Origin: JAGGYK01 sp034716155
Lineage (GTDB): Bacteria; Desulfobacterota; Desulfomonilia; UBA1062
Direction: 5' to 3'
Length of the DNA: 64,000 bases
NCBI GenBank assembly: GCA_034716155.1
Contig: JAYEFR010000053.1
Span: 1-64,000, forward strand
Positions 17,226-25,952 of this stretch are shown one piece after another. The notes beneath the pieces were generated by a model, which saw nothing but the letters and a program-made list of their open reading frames with translations, did not search any database and had not been told where the DNA came from. The first letter of the stretch is position 1. Each line of letters starts with the position of its first letter. The translations under genes were made by a program, and so were the position numbers.

Positions 17226-18923
17226 CTATTCCTTCCGGGCTATCTTTATTGTGGGGCTTACATTCATTACATTGACGCACTTACCTGCAATCTCTTTGAA
17301 CACAGGACATGTGATCTGACTTGCATAATAGTAAGGATGTGGTTCATCTATACACACAAGCATAGTAATAATAGGCTTGGCATTTCCATCCAACAGCCCA
17401 CCAAAAAATGTGGTAAGATAGGCACTGTGAGAATATGTCCCTGTTATGGGGTCAATCTTCTGTGCTGTGCCTGTTTTACCAAAGACATGATATCCATTCA
17501 TCTTTGCAGCCTCACCTGTCCCTCCGTCTTCGACAACAGACCTCATTATATTTATAATCTCCTCTGAGGTCTTAGGAGATATAACCCTTCTGATAATCGA
17601 GGGCTTGTATTTATGTATGATATGGCCTTTAGTATCTGTAATGGCGTCTAGCAGGTGGGGCTTCACAATAACCCCTCCGTTTACCATGGCATTAAATGCA
17701 GTAATCAACTGAATACCCGTAAAGGCAACCCCCTGGCCAAAAGCGATATTTGCCATATCTATATCTGTCCATCTCCCAGGTTCACGGACAATCCCACGAG
17801 CCTCCCCTGGAAAATCTATACCTGTTGTAGCCCCGAGGTTAAAGGCCTTTATGCATTTATAAAGATCATGCGCACCGATACTTGTCCCTAGCTTTACCAT
17901 CCCGATATTGCTGCTGTATCTTACAATATCCTTAACAGAGAGCCATCCGTATTTTTCATGGTCATGTATCGTTATATGGTGAAAGGAAAGCTTACCGTTT
18001 TCACAAAACCTAATATCTGACGGTTCAAAGATACTATGATCCAGACCCCAGCTTACAATAAAAGGCTTTATGATAGAGCCGGGTTCAAAGGCATCAACGA
18101 CTATTCTATTTTTATGTCCAATAAGATCTCTGTATGACCTTCTATTGGGATCAAAGCTGGGGCAAGAGGCCATGGCATATATATCGCCAGTGCTGGGGTT
18201 TGTTACTATTACAAAACCAGAGCGGGCATTATCCCTTTGAATGGCATTCCTTAATACTGTAGAGGCTATATATTGCACACGGCGATCTATAGTCAAATGC
18301 AGGTCAAATCCATCCCTTGGGAAATCTTGCGATAAACCCCGAGCGTAAATTATCCTTCCAAGCCCATCTCTTTGAGCCACTATCTGCTTAGAGGCGCCTC
18401 TTAAGATGTTATTGTAAAAAAGTTCCAGACCCTCAAGACCATATCCGTCCATACCAACTATACCCAACACATTGGCCATAGAGGCGCCTTCAGGATAAAA
18501 CCTCTTTGACTCTTTATAGAATCCTATACCTTTTATATGCAGGTCCTTAAGTGCAGCCGTCTCACTTGGGGTGACATAACGTTTGAGCCATACAAAGTAT
18601 TTTTTGGATTTAAGTCGAGCTACCAGTAATTTCTTATCCACGCCCAGAATCTTTGAGATTCTAGAGGCCTCGAAGTAAGGATTTTTTATTAGGTAAGGAT
18701 TTGCTGCAACAGAGTCTACAGCTATACTTATGGCTAAAGACTCTCCTCTACGATCGAGGATAACGCCACGATGCGCACTCAGTTTTACAGTGCAATCAAA
18801 CCTGTTAGATGCATGAGAAATGATTTCATCATTCATAACCACCTGCAGGCAAAATGCACGAATGGCAAGCGCCCCTAATAAGATTAAGAATAAAGATAAT
18901 ATAAATTTTACTCGTCCTGCCAT
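17226..18923 (-). CDS. ftsI: Septal transpeptidase FtsI (PBP3)
   Basis: Class B penicillin-binding protein that cross-links septal peptidoglycan with FtsW. A short cytoplasmic tail and one membrane segment (about residues 5-25) precede the pedestal domain. The transpeptidase motifs are in order: EPGSIIKPF (SxxK serine) near residue 270, SSN near 325, and FGKTGTAQ (KTG) near 487. There is no C-terminal PASTA domain. I chose the ATG at 18923 (MAGRVKF; 565 residues), which has AGGTGA 7-8 nt upstream. A frame to 18947 is possible but adds eight residues and more overlap with ftsL. Confidence 0.94.
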   Translation of the reverse strand: MAGRVKFILSLFLILLGALAIRAFCLQVVMNDEIISHASNRFDCTVKLSAHRGVILDRRGESLAISIAVDSVAANPYLIKNPYFEASRISKILGVDKKLLVARLKSKKYFVWLKRYVTPSETAALKDLHIKGIGFYKESKRFYPEGASMANVLGIVGMDGYGLEGLELFYNNILRGASKQIVAQRDGLGRIIYARGLSQDFPRDGFDLHLTIDRRVQYIASTVLRNAIQRDNARSGFVIVTNPSTGDIYAMASCPSFDPNRRSYRDLIGHKNRIVVDAFEPGSIIKPFIVSWGLDHSIFEPSDIRFCENGKLSFHHITIHDHEKYGWLSVKDIVRYSSNIGMVKLGTSIGAHDLYKCIKAFNLGATTGIDFPGEARGIVREPGRWTDIDMANIAFGQGVAFTGIQLITAFNAMVNGGVIVKPHLLDAITDTKGHIIHKYKPSIIRRVISPKTSEEIINIMRSVVEDGGTGEAAKMNGYHVFGKTGTAQKIDPITGTYSHSAYLTTFFGGLLDGNAKPIITMLVCIDEPHPYYYASQITCPVFKEIAGKCVNVMNVSPTIKIARKE

Positions 18924-19195
18924 ATGTATATCACCTGATCCGGGCATGGAGTGTGAAGCCCCATGCCATCTGCCATTGATTCCAACCTCTTGGAACTTTT
19001 TAATGTAGATATCTCCAACTGCAAGGCATTATTATCTGTAACAAATTGTTCTTTGAGGGCCTGTTGATGGGATAGGCAATAACCCTGTTCTACTGCCATA
19101 GTTCTACTCCAGACATGGATCGTTCCCCATGCCATGAACAATAAAATAAAAAATATGGCTGCCTTCAGAAAATCTCTTGGCTTCAACCTGCTCAA
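18908..19195 (-). CDS. ftsL: FtsL-like cell division protein
   Basis: A 95-residue bitopic protein in the ftsL position between rsmH and ftsI. A basic N-terminus is followed by one membrane helix (about residues 10-27) and a periplasmic helix with leucine-zipper-like spacing (ALKEQFVTDNNALQLEISTL). The start is TTG at 19195. It overlaps the rsmH stop as TTGA and is preceded by AAGGAGG at 8 nt, so TTG is well supported. FtsL proteins share little sequence, and this call rests on size, topology and place. Confidence 0.85.
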   Translation of the reverse strand: MSRLKPRDFLKAAIFFILLFMAWGTIHVWSRTMAVEQGYCLSHQQALKEQFVTDNNALQLEISTLKSSKRLESMADGMGLHTPCPDQVIYIWQDE

Positions 19196-20124
19196 TTTAT
19201 AAGCCTCCTTACTGCACGTAGGCGCGCACTCCTGGCCCTTGGATTGGATAAGATCTCATCGGAACTCGGGGTAACGGATTTCTTAAAGATGTTAGCAAAT
19301 CCGGGCTTTTCATTATCCTCTAAGACAGGCAGACCCCTTGGCAGGTTATGTGGTCTTGATCTTTCTATAAAAAAGTGCTTCGCTACCCTGTCTTCTAAAG
19401 AATGAAATGAAATTACTGCTAGTACCCCTTCAGGAGAAAGCAGATCTATAGCCTTTGGAAGAAACTCCTCCAGATTGGAAATCTCCTTATTCACTTCTAT
19501 GCGTACGGCCTGGAATGTCTTTGTAGCAGGATGTATCTTTTTAGGCCAAAAACGTCTCGGGATAGAAGAGCTTACCACATCAGCAAGCTTTATAGTGGTC
19601 TCTATCGGACGTGACTTTATTATGGCATGCGCAATCCGAGACGCAAATCTCTCCTGCCCATAATTACTCAATACCCGGGCAAGCTTATCTTTCGGATAGG
19701 CGTTCACCACCTTATATGCATCTAAAGGATTATCCAGAGAGAATCTCATATCAAGAGGGCCTTGTCTTAGAAAAGAGAACCCCCTTTCAGGGTCCTCAAG
19801 CGCAAAAGATGACATCCCCAAATCTAATATAATACCATCAAGGCTCTCCCAGCCCAGTATAGCGCATATATGATCAATCTCTGTGTAGTTCTTATTAAAC
19901 AGACGCGCCCTTTCTCCATAGCAAGAGAATCTTTTTGAAAGCCCTGTAATTACGTGCTGATCTAAATCAGTACCTGCAAGCTCCCCTCTTGGTGCGCTTT
20001 TGTCCAATATGGCCTTAGCATGTCCCCCCGCCCCCAAGGTCCCATCAAAATATCTCCCGCCATCTTTCGGTGCAATCACCTCAATAACCTCCTTAAGAAG
20101 CACTGGCACATGGCATAACCCCAT
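19192..20124 (-). CDS. rsmH: 16S rRNA (cytosine-1402-N4)-methyltransferase RsmH
   Basis: SAM-dependent methyltransferase (formerly MraW) that modifies C1402 in the decoding centre of 16S rRNA. HVPVLLKEVIEV starts the family domain. YFDGTLGAGGHAKAIL near residue 28 is the SAM-binding motif, and GIILDLGMSSFALEDPERGF near 101 and VISFHSLEDRVAKHFF near 235 are signature stretches. Length of 310 residues is normal. It starts 3 nt after the mraZ stop. Confidence 0.97.
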   Translation of the reverse strand: MGLCHVPVLLKEVIEVIAPKDGGRYFDGTLGAGGHAKAILDKSAPRGELAGTDLDQHVITGLSKRFSCYGERARLFNKNYTEIDHICAILGWESLDGIILDLGMSSFALEDPERGFSFLRQGPLDMRFSLDNPLDAYKVVNAYPKDKLARVLSNYGQERFASRIAHAIIKSRPIETTIKLADVVSSSIPRRFWPKKIHPATKTFQAVRIEVNKEISNLEEFLPKAIDLLSPEGVLAVISFHSLEDRVAKHFFIERSRPHNLPRGLPVLEDNEKPGFANIFKKSVTPSSDEILSNPRARSARLRAVRRLIN

Positions 20125-20127
20125 AAC

Positions 20128-20571
20128 CTATAAACCTAGCTCTGCAAGTTCTCTCCTTAAGTCCTCTGCCTCTCTGAGCGCTAATTCCATAAATTCATCA
20201 TAGGTGTTCTGATCCCATATTTCAAAACGCTCAGCGATTCCCACAAAAAGGCATCTTCGATTCAGTTCTGCATACTCACGCAGCGCCCCGGGTATCAGGA
20301 TTCTACCTTGGGCATCTATCTGGCATTCCTCTGCAGAACCTACCACATGTCTTCTAAATATAATGTCTGCCTTTCTCACCATTGATAGACGCCTTGCCTT
20401 TTCTTCCATCTTTCCCCATTCATCCGGGGCAAATGCGACCAGACAACGATCCAGACCCTTTGTAATAATAAGTCGATCAGCTCCCCATCTATCCAGAACC
20501 TCCCTGAACTTGGATGGGATACTCAACCTGCCTTTATTATTCATAGAATTTACATAATGCCCTTTAAACAC
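20128..20571 (-). CDS. mraZ: Transcriptional regulator MraZ
   Basis: First gene of the dcw operon, a DNA-binding protein of the SpoVT/AbrB fold that forms rings and represses its own operon in studied bacteria. Two repeated MraZ domains are visible: NNKGRLSIPSKFRE near residue 12 and DAQGRILIPGALREYAEL near 87. I chose the GTG at 20571 (147 residues) because the product then begins with the family's FKG/FRG start, and GGTGG lies just upstream. A frame from 20610 would add 13 residues and run into the proposed operator. Confidence 0.93.
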   Translation of the reverse strand: MFKGHYVNSMNNKGRLSIPSKFREVLDRWGADRLIITKGLDRCLVAFAPDEWGKMEEKARRLSMVRKADIIFRRHVVGSAEECQIDAQGRILIPGALREYAELNRRCLFVGIAERFEIWDQNTYDEFMELALREAEDLRRELAELGL

Positions 20572-20591
20572 TTCCTCCACCTTCCCGAAAT

Positions 20592-20610
20592 AAATGGCAC
20601 CAAATGGCAC
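20592..20610 (-). promoter_or_regulatory. Candidate MraZ operator (two direct repeats)
   Basis: On the transcribed strand the sequence GTGCCATTT occurs twice, 10 bp apart, directly at the predicted start of transcription. Known MraZ operators are short direct repeats spaced by about one helical turn upstream of mraZ. The exact MraZ box differs between phyla, so the identity is inferred from place and spacing. Confidence 0.6.
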
Positions 20611-20617
20611 TTTTTAA

Positions 20618-20646
20618 CATATATAGCACATATCGGGCAAAGTCAA
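20618..20646 (-). promoter_or_regulatory. Sigma-70 promoter of the dcw operon
   Basis: Reading the minus strand, a -35 box TTGACT (20646-20641) is followed after 17 bp by a -10 box TATATG (20623-20618). TATATA two bases earlier is an alternative. Transcription would start near 20611, at the edge of the MraZ repeats, which suits repression by steric block. Confidence 0.65.
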
Positions 20647-20788
20647 CACAAACTTAAACATAATTTTAAACTGTTTTATTCTTATAACGTAATATGTTAT
20701 ATTAAGAAAAAGTTGTTGGCAAAAAGTGTCAAAAAATGTACTGCTTAACCTGTAGAATCTTTATTGATATCGAGTTAGGATGGTTAGT

Positions 20789-21760
20789 ATGAATACTGCT
20801 TCCTTAATTCAGTTAATAGATGCCCTTCCTGTAGGGGTGATCCTCGCTTATAACGACGGAAATGTTAGCTATGCAAACGCTTATGCCCTTGATTGCCTAA
20901 GGACAAACATGAAGGGTCTCGAGGAAATGGATATAACAAATCTTATTACAAACTTAGCAGGCAAGATAGAGACTATAATAAAGACGGGGGATAACAAAAA
21001 GATCCCTGTAAGGCTATCCACACTTAATCTGGCTTCCGGGAAAAAGGCTATTATAATAACAGATATTGCGGAGATCCATCACTTACAGAATGAAATGTTG
21101 AAGATGGATAGGCTCGCATCCTTAGGGGAGCTTACTTCCGGCATTGCTCATGAAATACGCAATCCCCTCGCAGGCATAAAGACCACGGCGCAGGCGCTTA
21201 ATGAGGAGATAGAAAAAAATGACTACAGAAAGCCCTATGTATCGAGAATCATATCGGAGATAGACAGGCTTAATCAGTTACTCCTGAATTTTTTTGACTT
21301 TGCAAGTCCAAGGGCCTTAAAAATCAGGAAATGTGATGCACAAAAGATCATAGAAGATTCCATATACATGGTAAGGGAGAAGGCAAGGCAAAATCATATT
21401 CAAATCATTGAATTCTACCCCCCCCATAAGGTTGAGTTCAATGTTGATCCTGATATGATCCAACAGGTACTCATCAACATATTTATAAATGCCATACAGG
21501 CCATGGAAAAAAAGGGGAAGATGGAGGTTCAGTTAATAAACAAGAGAGAATCTATAAACATCACGGTGAGTGATACAGGAAAAGGTTTATCTAAAAATAT
21601 AATGAATCGCATATTCGAACCCTTTTTTACCACAAAGGCAAAAGGCGTTGGGCTCGGACTATCCATCTCTTATAGGATTGTAAAGATGCATGGAGGTAAT
21701 ATATCCTTTAACACAACTACAGGGGGCACCACATTTAAGGTTAGCCTGCCAAAGGAATGA
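20789..21760 (+). CDS. NtrB-like sensor histidine kinase (orphan)
   Basis: Cytoplasmic histidine kinase of about 323 residues. A small PAS-like domain (residues 5-100, IDALPVGVILAYNDGNVSYAN) is followed by a HisKA domain with the H-box SGIAHEIRNPLAGIK near residue 118. The HATPase_c domain shows N-box NIFINAIQAM, G1 VSDTGKGL, F-box FEPFFTTK and G2 GVGLGLSIS. There are no membrane segments. I prefer the ATG at 20789 because AGGA lies 8 nt upstream; an ATG at 20780 directly follows the same AGGA. No response regulator is adjacent. It lies divergent from mraZ and 67 nt ahead of tolQ, perhaps in the same transcript. Confidence 0.88.
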   Translation: MNTASLIQLIDALPVGVILAYNDGNVSYANAYALDCLRTNMKGLEEMDITNLITNLAGKIETIIKTGDNKKIPVRLSTLNLASGKKAIIITDIAEIHHLQNEMLKMDRLASLGELTSGIAHEIRNPLAGIKTTAQALNEEIEKNDYRKPYVSRIISEIDRLNQLLLNFFDFASPRALKIRKCDAQKIIEDSIYMVREKARQNHIQIIEFYPPHKVEFNVDPDMIQQVLINIFINAIQAMEKKGKMEVQLINKRESINITVSDTGKGLSKNIMNRIFEPFFTTKAKGVGLGLSISYRIVKMHGGNISFNTTTGGTTFKVSLPKE

Positions 21761-21827
21761 CAACTTCGCAATAGACAAATGCATTTTGATTTATATATAC
21801 TACTAAAAAGCAACAAAGGAGGTATAG

Positions 21828-22541
21828 ATGCCCTTTTTTATATCGAGCGCATATGCTGCATCCTCTCAGTTTAGGGGAAATATTGGAGCCATGATAATAG
21901 ATGCAAATCCTGTAGTGAAACTTGTATTGCTTGTCCTTTTCATCTTCTCCGTAATATCATGGGCCATAATTGTCTACAAATGGATACTGCTATCCAGGGC
22001 ACGGCAAAAGAACCAGAGTCTATTGACCGTCCTTGCAAAGGGAAGTTCTCTATCTGAGATGGTAAACAAGACAAATACGCTGGGGGACTCTCCTGTAACA
22101 ACCCTTTTTAAGGGCGCCCATGAAGAACTTACTCGGATTACTGATAAAGGAAGCAATGTTCCTTTGAGTATTCTAAATAATGTGGAGAACAAAATCACTT
22201 ATTCAAGGATCCAGCAAGAGTCGGAACTTTCTACTGGATTGGGTTTTCTAGCCAGTATAAGCAATGCAAGCCCTTTTATTGGATTATTCGGCACAGTCTG
22301 GGGAATCATGGATTCTTTTAGAGAGATCGGCATCATGGGCTCTGCAAACCTGGCCACTGTAGCGCCAGGCATATCTGAGGCATTGATAGCTACTGCTGCA
22401 GGCCTGTTTGTGGCTATTCCGGCTGTATTGTTTTATAATTATTTTAATGGGGTTATGGAACATATAGCCACCCAGATGGATGCATTTCAGCTAGACTTTA
22501 TGAACTGGTTAAGGAGAGAGGTGATCCATGCCGGCAAGTAG
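21828..22541 (+). CDS. tolQ: TolQ/ExbB-type proton channel subunit
   Basis: Inner-membrane MotA/TolQ/ExbB protein that, with TolR, uses the proton gradient to energise TolA. The 237 residues contain three membrane segments (about 28-48, 140-165 and 180-205). The family stretch SPFIGLFGTVWGIMDSF near residue 148 is followed by GISEALIATAAGLFVAIPA. AAAGGAGG lies 6 nt upstream of the ATG. It is followed by tolR, a TolA/TonB-like gene, tolB, pal and cpoB, so TolQ is preferred over ExbB. Confidence 0.94.
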   Translation: MPFFISSAYAASSQFRGNIGAMIIDANPVVKLVLLVLFIFSVISWAIIVYKWILLSRARQKNQSLLTVLAKGSSLSEMVNKTNTLGDSPVTTLFKGAHEELTRITDKGSNVPLSILNNVENKITYSRIQQESELSTGLGFLASISNASPFIGLFGTVWGIMDSFREIGIMGSANLATVAPGISEALIATAAGLFVAIPAVLFYNYFNGVMEHIATQMDAFQLDFMNWLRREVIHAGK

Positions 22542-22944
22542 GAGATCCCGTCTCGTCTCGGGGATAAATGTAACCCCGCTAGTGGATGTAATCCTGGTGT
22601 TACTGATCATATTCATGGTTGCAGCGCCCATGATGAAAGAAGGCCTAAGGGTTGATCTGCCAGAGGTGGAGGCTAAGGCATTGCCCTCGAAGTCAGAGGA
22701 CATAATCATATCGATCAATAAAAAAGGGTCTGTTGAGATAAATGGGACCCCAATAGATGAATCAAGACTTTCTTTAATCCTTAGACAGATAAAAGAGCAG
22801 AGAAAGATCGACTATGTCTATCTGCAAGCAGACAAAAAAGTAGAGTATGGTTATGTAGCAAAAATAATTGGCGCTATAAAAAATGCAGGGCTTCCCAAAT
22901 TGGGTTTGGTCACCAAACCCCCGCCACCAAAACAAAAGAAATGA
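22528..22944 (+). CDS. tolR: TolR/ExbD biopolymer transport protein
   Basis: A 138-residue bitopic protein whose single membrane helix holds the proton-carrying aspartate (NVTPLVDVILVLLIIFMV, about residues 14-31). A periplasmic ExbD/TolR domain follows, with the typical YGYVAKIIGAIKNAG near residue 107. The C-terminal tail is proline- and lysine-rich (PPPPKQKK). It overlaps tolQ by 14 nt and the next gene by ATGA, which indicates stoichiometric, coupled translation. Confidence 0.94.
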   Translation: MPASRRSRLVSGINVTPLVDVILVLLIIFMVAAPMMKEGLRVDLPEVEAKALPSKSEDIIISINKKGSVEINGTPIDESRLSLILRQIKEQRKIDYVYLQADKKVEYGYVAKIIGAIKNAGLPKLGLVTKPPPPKQKK

Positions 22945-23621
22945 CCGGTTTTTCTAAATTTGTAGTGATATCTCTGGTCTTACACCTTATACTTTTTCTT
23001 GCCCTGGTGGATATAACGATCTCCGGCAAAGCCCTGCCCTCGGCAGGGGGTGTCTACGAGGTCTCTATTGTATCAGAGAAGGATATCCCAAAAACGGGGA
23101 AACTAAGAGCAAGCCCCAAAAGGGTTTATCGTGCCAGGCCTAAAAGAGCAACAGGGCTAAAAGGGGTGGGAAAAGAACTTGCACTAAAAGAAAAGGCCCC
23201 GAATCTGTCCCCCAAGGAGATAGCGCCACCTGCAAAGAAAGAGCCTGACACTGAATACGGGGAGTCCCCAGGCATTATCAGGCATCCCGCCCGGGATAGA
23301 GACGCCAGGGTCTCAGGTAACAATGTGGCCTTTTATGAAGCCAGAATAAAAGAGATCATCAAAAGTCACTGGCGGGTGCCACCGGAGATCGTTGTGTTAA
23401 AAAGCTCACTAAAGGCCACGTATATGATGAGGATAGTAAGAAACGGAGACGTAGTGGACAAAAAGCTGATCGTCTCTTCTGGAAACAAGCCCTTTGACCG
23501 CTCCATACTCAGGGCCTTAAATAATGTGAAAAAGCTTCCCGTCCCACCTTTGGTCCTTATTGCAGGGGCCAACACCCTGGAGATAGTAATCACCTTTAGC
23601 TCGGAGGAACTGATTAAATGA
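22941..23621 (+). CDS. TolA/TonB-like energy transducer
   Basis: A 226-residue protein with a single N-terminal membrane anchor (about residues 5-28), a long basic and proline-rich linker (about 45-120, SPKRVYRARPKRATG and repeated KEKAPNLSPKE-type segments), and a C-terminal TonB domain (about 130-225: FYEARIKEIIKSHWRVPP, LPVPP). Its position between tolR and tolB makes it the functional TolA, which spans the periplasm to reach Pal and TolB. By sequence alone the C-terminal domain looks closer to TonB than to E. coli TolA, so I leave the symbol open. Confidence 0.85.
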   Translation: MTGFSKFVVISLVLHLILFLALVDITISGKALPSAGGVYEVSIVSEKDIPKTGKLRASPKRVYRARPKRATGLKGVGKELALKEKAPNLSPKEIAPPAKKEPDTEYGESPGIIRHPARDRDARVSGNNVAFYEARIKEIIKSHWRVPPEIVVLKSSLKATYMMRIVRNGDVVDKKLIVSSGNKPFDRSILRALNNVKKLPVPPLVLIAGANTLEIVITFSSEELIK

Positions 23622-24895
23622 AAAGGATAACAATTATTTCTGTTGCATTAGTTATAATACTAGCCATACCCCTGCAGGCAGCGAGGATACATATAGATAT
23701 AAGTGCGCCAGGCTTTTCAAAGCTAAAGATAGCAATGCCTTACTTTACTGGCCCATCGACCCTGACTTCTGATACATGGTCTATGATTGAAAAGGACATA
23801 AAAATCTCTGGGGTCTTTGAGCTTATAGATCCCCGCACATACATTCACACCGGGCCTATGACTGAAATAAAACCCGGTACACTAAAGGACTGGAGTTTGA
23901 TTGGTGCGGATTTTGTCATTACAGGTTCTGTGGAAAGGCAAGAAGATAACGTAAGACTCAGCGCGCAGATAATAGAGCTGCCTACGGCAAAGGTGCTCGT
24001 CTATAAGACATATATAACATCAGGGAAAACTTTGTACATGGCTGTACATAAACTTATGGATGACCTTTTGGCTGAATCTTTCGACCTTCAGGGCTTATTT
24101 TCCACAAAGATTGCCTCAATAGTTAAAAGGGGGGACAAAAGATATCTATACATTGCATTCCCAGACGGCACAGGGGCTCGTGTGATAAAGGGGCTTGGAG
24201 ACCTGATATTGAATCCTGTCTGGTCTCCTGATGGTAAACACATTGCCTTCGTATCGTATAGAAGAGACAACCCTGACCTTTATATCCTTGATCTTGAAGC
24301 TGTAATGGTATCCCCAATGGCTACATACACCGGGATAAATAGCAGCCCTGCATTTCACCCTGATGGTAAACATATAGCATGCACCCTATCTAAAGATGGT
24401 AATCCTGAAATTTACATGATTGACCTGAAGAACAAAGATGCAACCCGTCTTACCAATAACTGGGCAACAGATACATCCCCTAGTTTTTCACCTAATGGGA
24501 ATAAAATGGTTTTTTGTTCTACCCGTGGCGGCAGCCCTCAGATTTACATAAAGGATCTTAAGTCAAGAAAGGTAAACCGCCTTACCTTTGAGGGCAATTA
24601 TAACACTGAACCTGTATTTTCTCCCAGAGGAGACTGGATTGCCTTTACACATGCAAAGAATGGTGTCTTTCATATAGCCATAATACGACCAGATGGCACA
24701 GACATGAGGGCCCTTCAAGGTACAAACAAAGGTGATGAATCTCCCTTCTTCTCTCCTGACGGAAGGCTTCTGGTATTTGGCTGTGCAGATGGACACCTCT
24801 ATATTACAGCCCTTGCGGGAAACCCGCCTGTAAAAATTACAACTGACAAAGGCGCCTTTTCAGAACCATGCTGGTCAGTGATAAAAAAGAGATAG
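23618..24895 (+). CDS. tolB: Tol-Pal system protein TolB
   Basis: Periplasmic beta-propeller protein that binds Pal and interacts with TolA. A signal peptide (about residues 1-21, ending LQA) is followed by the TolB N-terminal domain (PYFTGPSTLTSDTW and SLIGADFVITGSVERQ) and a C-terminal propeller of WD40-like PD40 repeats (WSPDGKHIAF, FHPDGKHIAC, FSPNGNKMVF, FSPRGDWIAF, FSPDGRLLVF). Length is 425 residues. It overlaps the previous gene by ATGA. A repeat-filled 470-bp gap follows before pal, unlike the usual tight tolB-pal spacing. Confidence 0.96.
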   Translation: MKRITIISVALVIILAIPLQAARIHIDISAPGFSKLKIAMPYFTGPSTLTSDTWSMIEKDIKISGVFELIDPRTYIHTGPMTEIKPGTLKDWSLIGADFVITGSVERQEDNVRLSAQIIELPTAKVLVYKTYITSGKTLYMAVHKLMDDLLAESFDLQGLFSTKIASIVKRGDKRYLYIAFPDGTGARVIKGLGDLILNPVWSPDGKHIAFVSYRRDNPDLYILDLEAVMVSPMATYTGINSSPAFHPDGKHIACTLSKDGNPEIYMIDLKNKDATRLTNNWATDTSPSFSPNGNKMVFCSTRGGSPQIYIKDLKSRKVNRLTFEGNYNTEPVFSPRGDWIAFTHAKNGVFHIAIIRPDGTDMRALQGTNKGDESPFFSPDGRLLVFGCADGHLYITALAGNPPVKITTDKGAFSEPCWSVIKKR

Positions 24896-24914
24896 GCTTG
24901 TTCGATAGTTCGCT

Positions 24915-25297
24915 GTCCGTTGTATATTTGTCCGTTGTAAAAATCCTAGAGAGGATCTTTGCCTCCCAATATACCACGGACAACTATTTTCATACAAACG
25001 GTCTTGTCCTTTTCGGACACAGCCAAAGATGGAAATGCTTTCGGGATGGGGGATCTCTCGCTTACTTGTATCCCTTAATCTGCACGGACAGATTCCCCCT
25101 TTAAAAGGGGAACAGGGGATGTTATTGGGAGTAACTCCCCAGGCCCGATGAGGCAGGCCCCTACATTTCCCATAAAACTATTTTTTTATCTTCTATCTTT
25201 CGTCTTTTATCTCTTGTCTTTTCGACTCTTGACTCTTGACTCTCGACTATTCTTAATCACCCAACCCTTCTTTTACTATTTACTATTTACTTTCTCA
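24915..25297. repeat. Repeat mosaic splitting tolB from pal
   Basis: There is no gene here. In order: one copy of the ~75-bp repeat also seen at 1527-1612 and 27372-27445 (24915-24985); one hairpin element TTTTCATACAAAC ... ATGGAAA with inner stem GTCC/GGAC (24987-25035); part of the TGTAGGGGCC element reading AGGCCCGATGAGGCAGGCCC (25131-25170); and heptamer arrays of TTTTATC type (25183-25213), GACTCTT/GACTCTC type (25214-25245) and TTTACTA type (25270-25292). Confidence 0.75.
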
Positions 25298-25304
25298 TAT
25301 ATAC

Positions 25305-25332
25305 TTGATATATGCTGTCAAAGTATTATTAT
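25305..25332 (+). promoter_or_regulatory. Promoter of pal-cpoB
   Basis: TTGATA (25305-25310) is followed after 16 bp by TATTAT (25327-25332), placing transcription start near 25339, about 27 nt before the pal ATG. This gives pal its own promoter after the repeat block that separates it from tolB. Confidence 0.55.
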
Positions 25333-25365
25333 AGTATCCACATCTTTACATAAAAGGAGGAAGAT

Positions 25366-25947
25366 ATGGAAAGATTATTTAAGAATATTTTAGGTCTGGG
25401 GCTAATCATCGGTTTGATATTCTTATTTAGCGCATGCGCAAAGAAAGGAGTGGAGCAGGTTGAAGAGGTGACACCACCTGCTGAAGAAGAGGTTATTACT
25501 CCACCGGAAAAAGGGATAGAGGTGCCTGGTGTAGAGGCGCCTGGTGTAGAGGAGGAGATAGTAGAGGTTCCAGAGGCAAAGGCACCTACTATAGAAGAAG
25601 AAATCCTCGCATTCAAAGCAGAGAATATCCACTTTGACTATGACAGATTCAACCTTAAGCCGGAGGCAAAAAGGAACCTTGCTGACAAGGCAAGGTTTTT
25701 GAAGTCCCATCCTGAGCTCAAGGCAAGGATAGAAGGCCATTGTGACGAAAGAGGGACCAAGGAGTACAACCTTGCCCTTGGCCAGCGCAGGGCAAAATCC
25801 GCCCAGGATTATCTAATATTTCTCGGGATAAATCCTATCAGAATCTCCACTATAAGTTATGGTGAAGAAATGCCCATTGATCCAGCTCACAATGAGGAGG
25901 CATGGAGTCTCAACAGAAGGGCGCATTTTGATATGACAGAAAAATAG
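25366..25947 (+). CDS. pal: Peptidoglycan-associated lipoprotein Pal
   Basis: Outer-membrane lipoprotein that binds peptidoglycan and TolB. The signal peptide ends in the lipobox FSAC, with lipidated Cys at about residue 24. The OmpA-C domain (about 85-193) shows NIHFDYDRFNLKPEAKRNL and the peptidoglycan-binding IEGHCDERGTKEYNLALGQ and RR. Between them is an unusual linker of about 55 residues made of Pro, Glu and Val with repeats such as EVPGVEAPGVEEE, probably a flexible spacer. AAAGGAGG precedes the ATG. Confidence 0.95.
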   Translation: MERLFKNILGLGLIIGLIFLFSACAKKGVEQVEEVTPPAEEEVITPPEKGIEVPGVEAPGVEEEIVEVPEAKAPTIEEEILAFKAENIHFDYDRFNLKPEAKRNLADKARFLKSHPELKARIEGHCDERGTKEYNLALGQRRAKSAQDYLIFLGINPIRISTISYGEEMPIDPAHNEEAWSLNRRAHFDMTEK

Positions 25948-25952
25948 TATCT

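Noticed and set aside
22941..23621. Calling the gene after tolR simply tolA
   Set aside because: The C-terminal domain looks TonB-type; only the operon position supports TolA, so no symbol was given.
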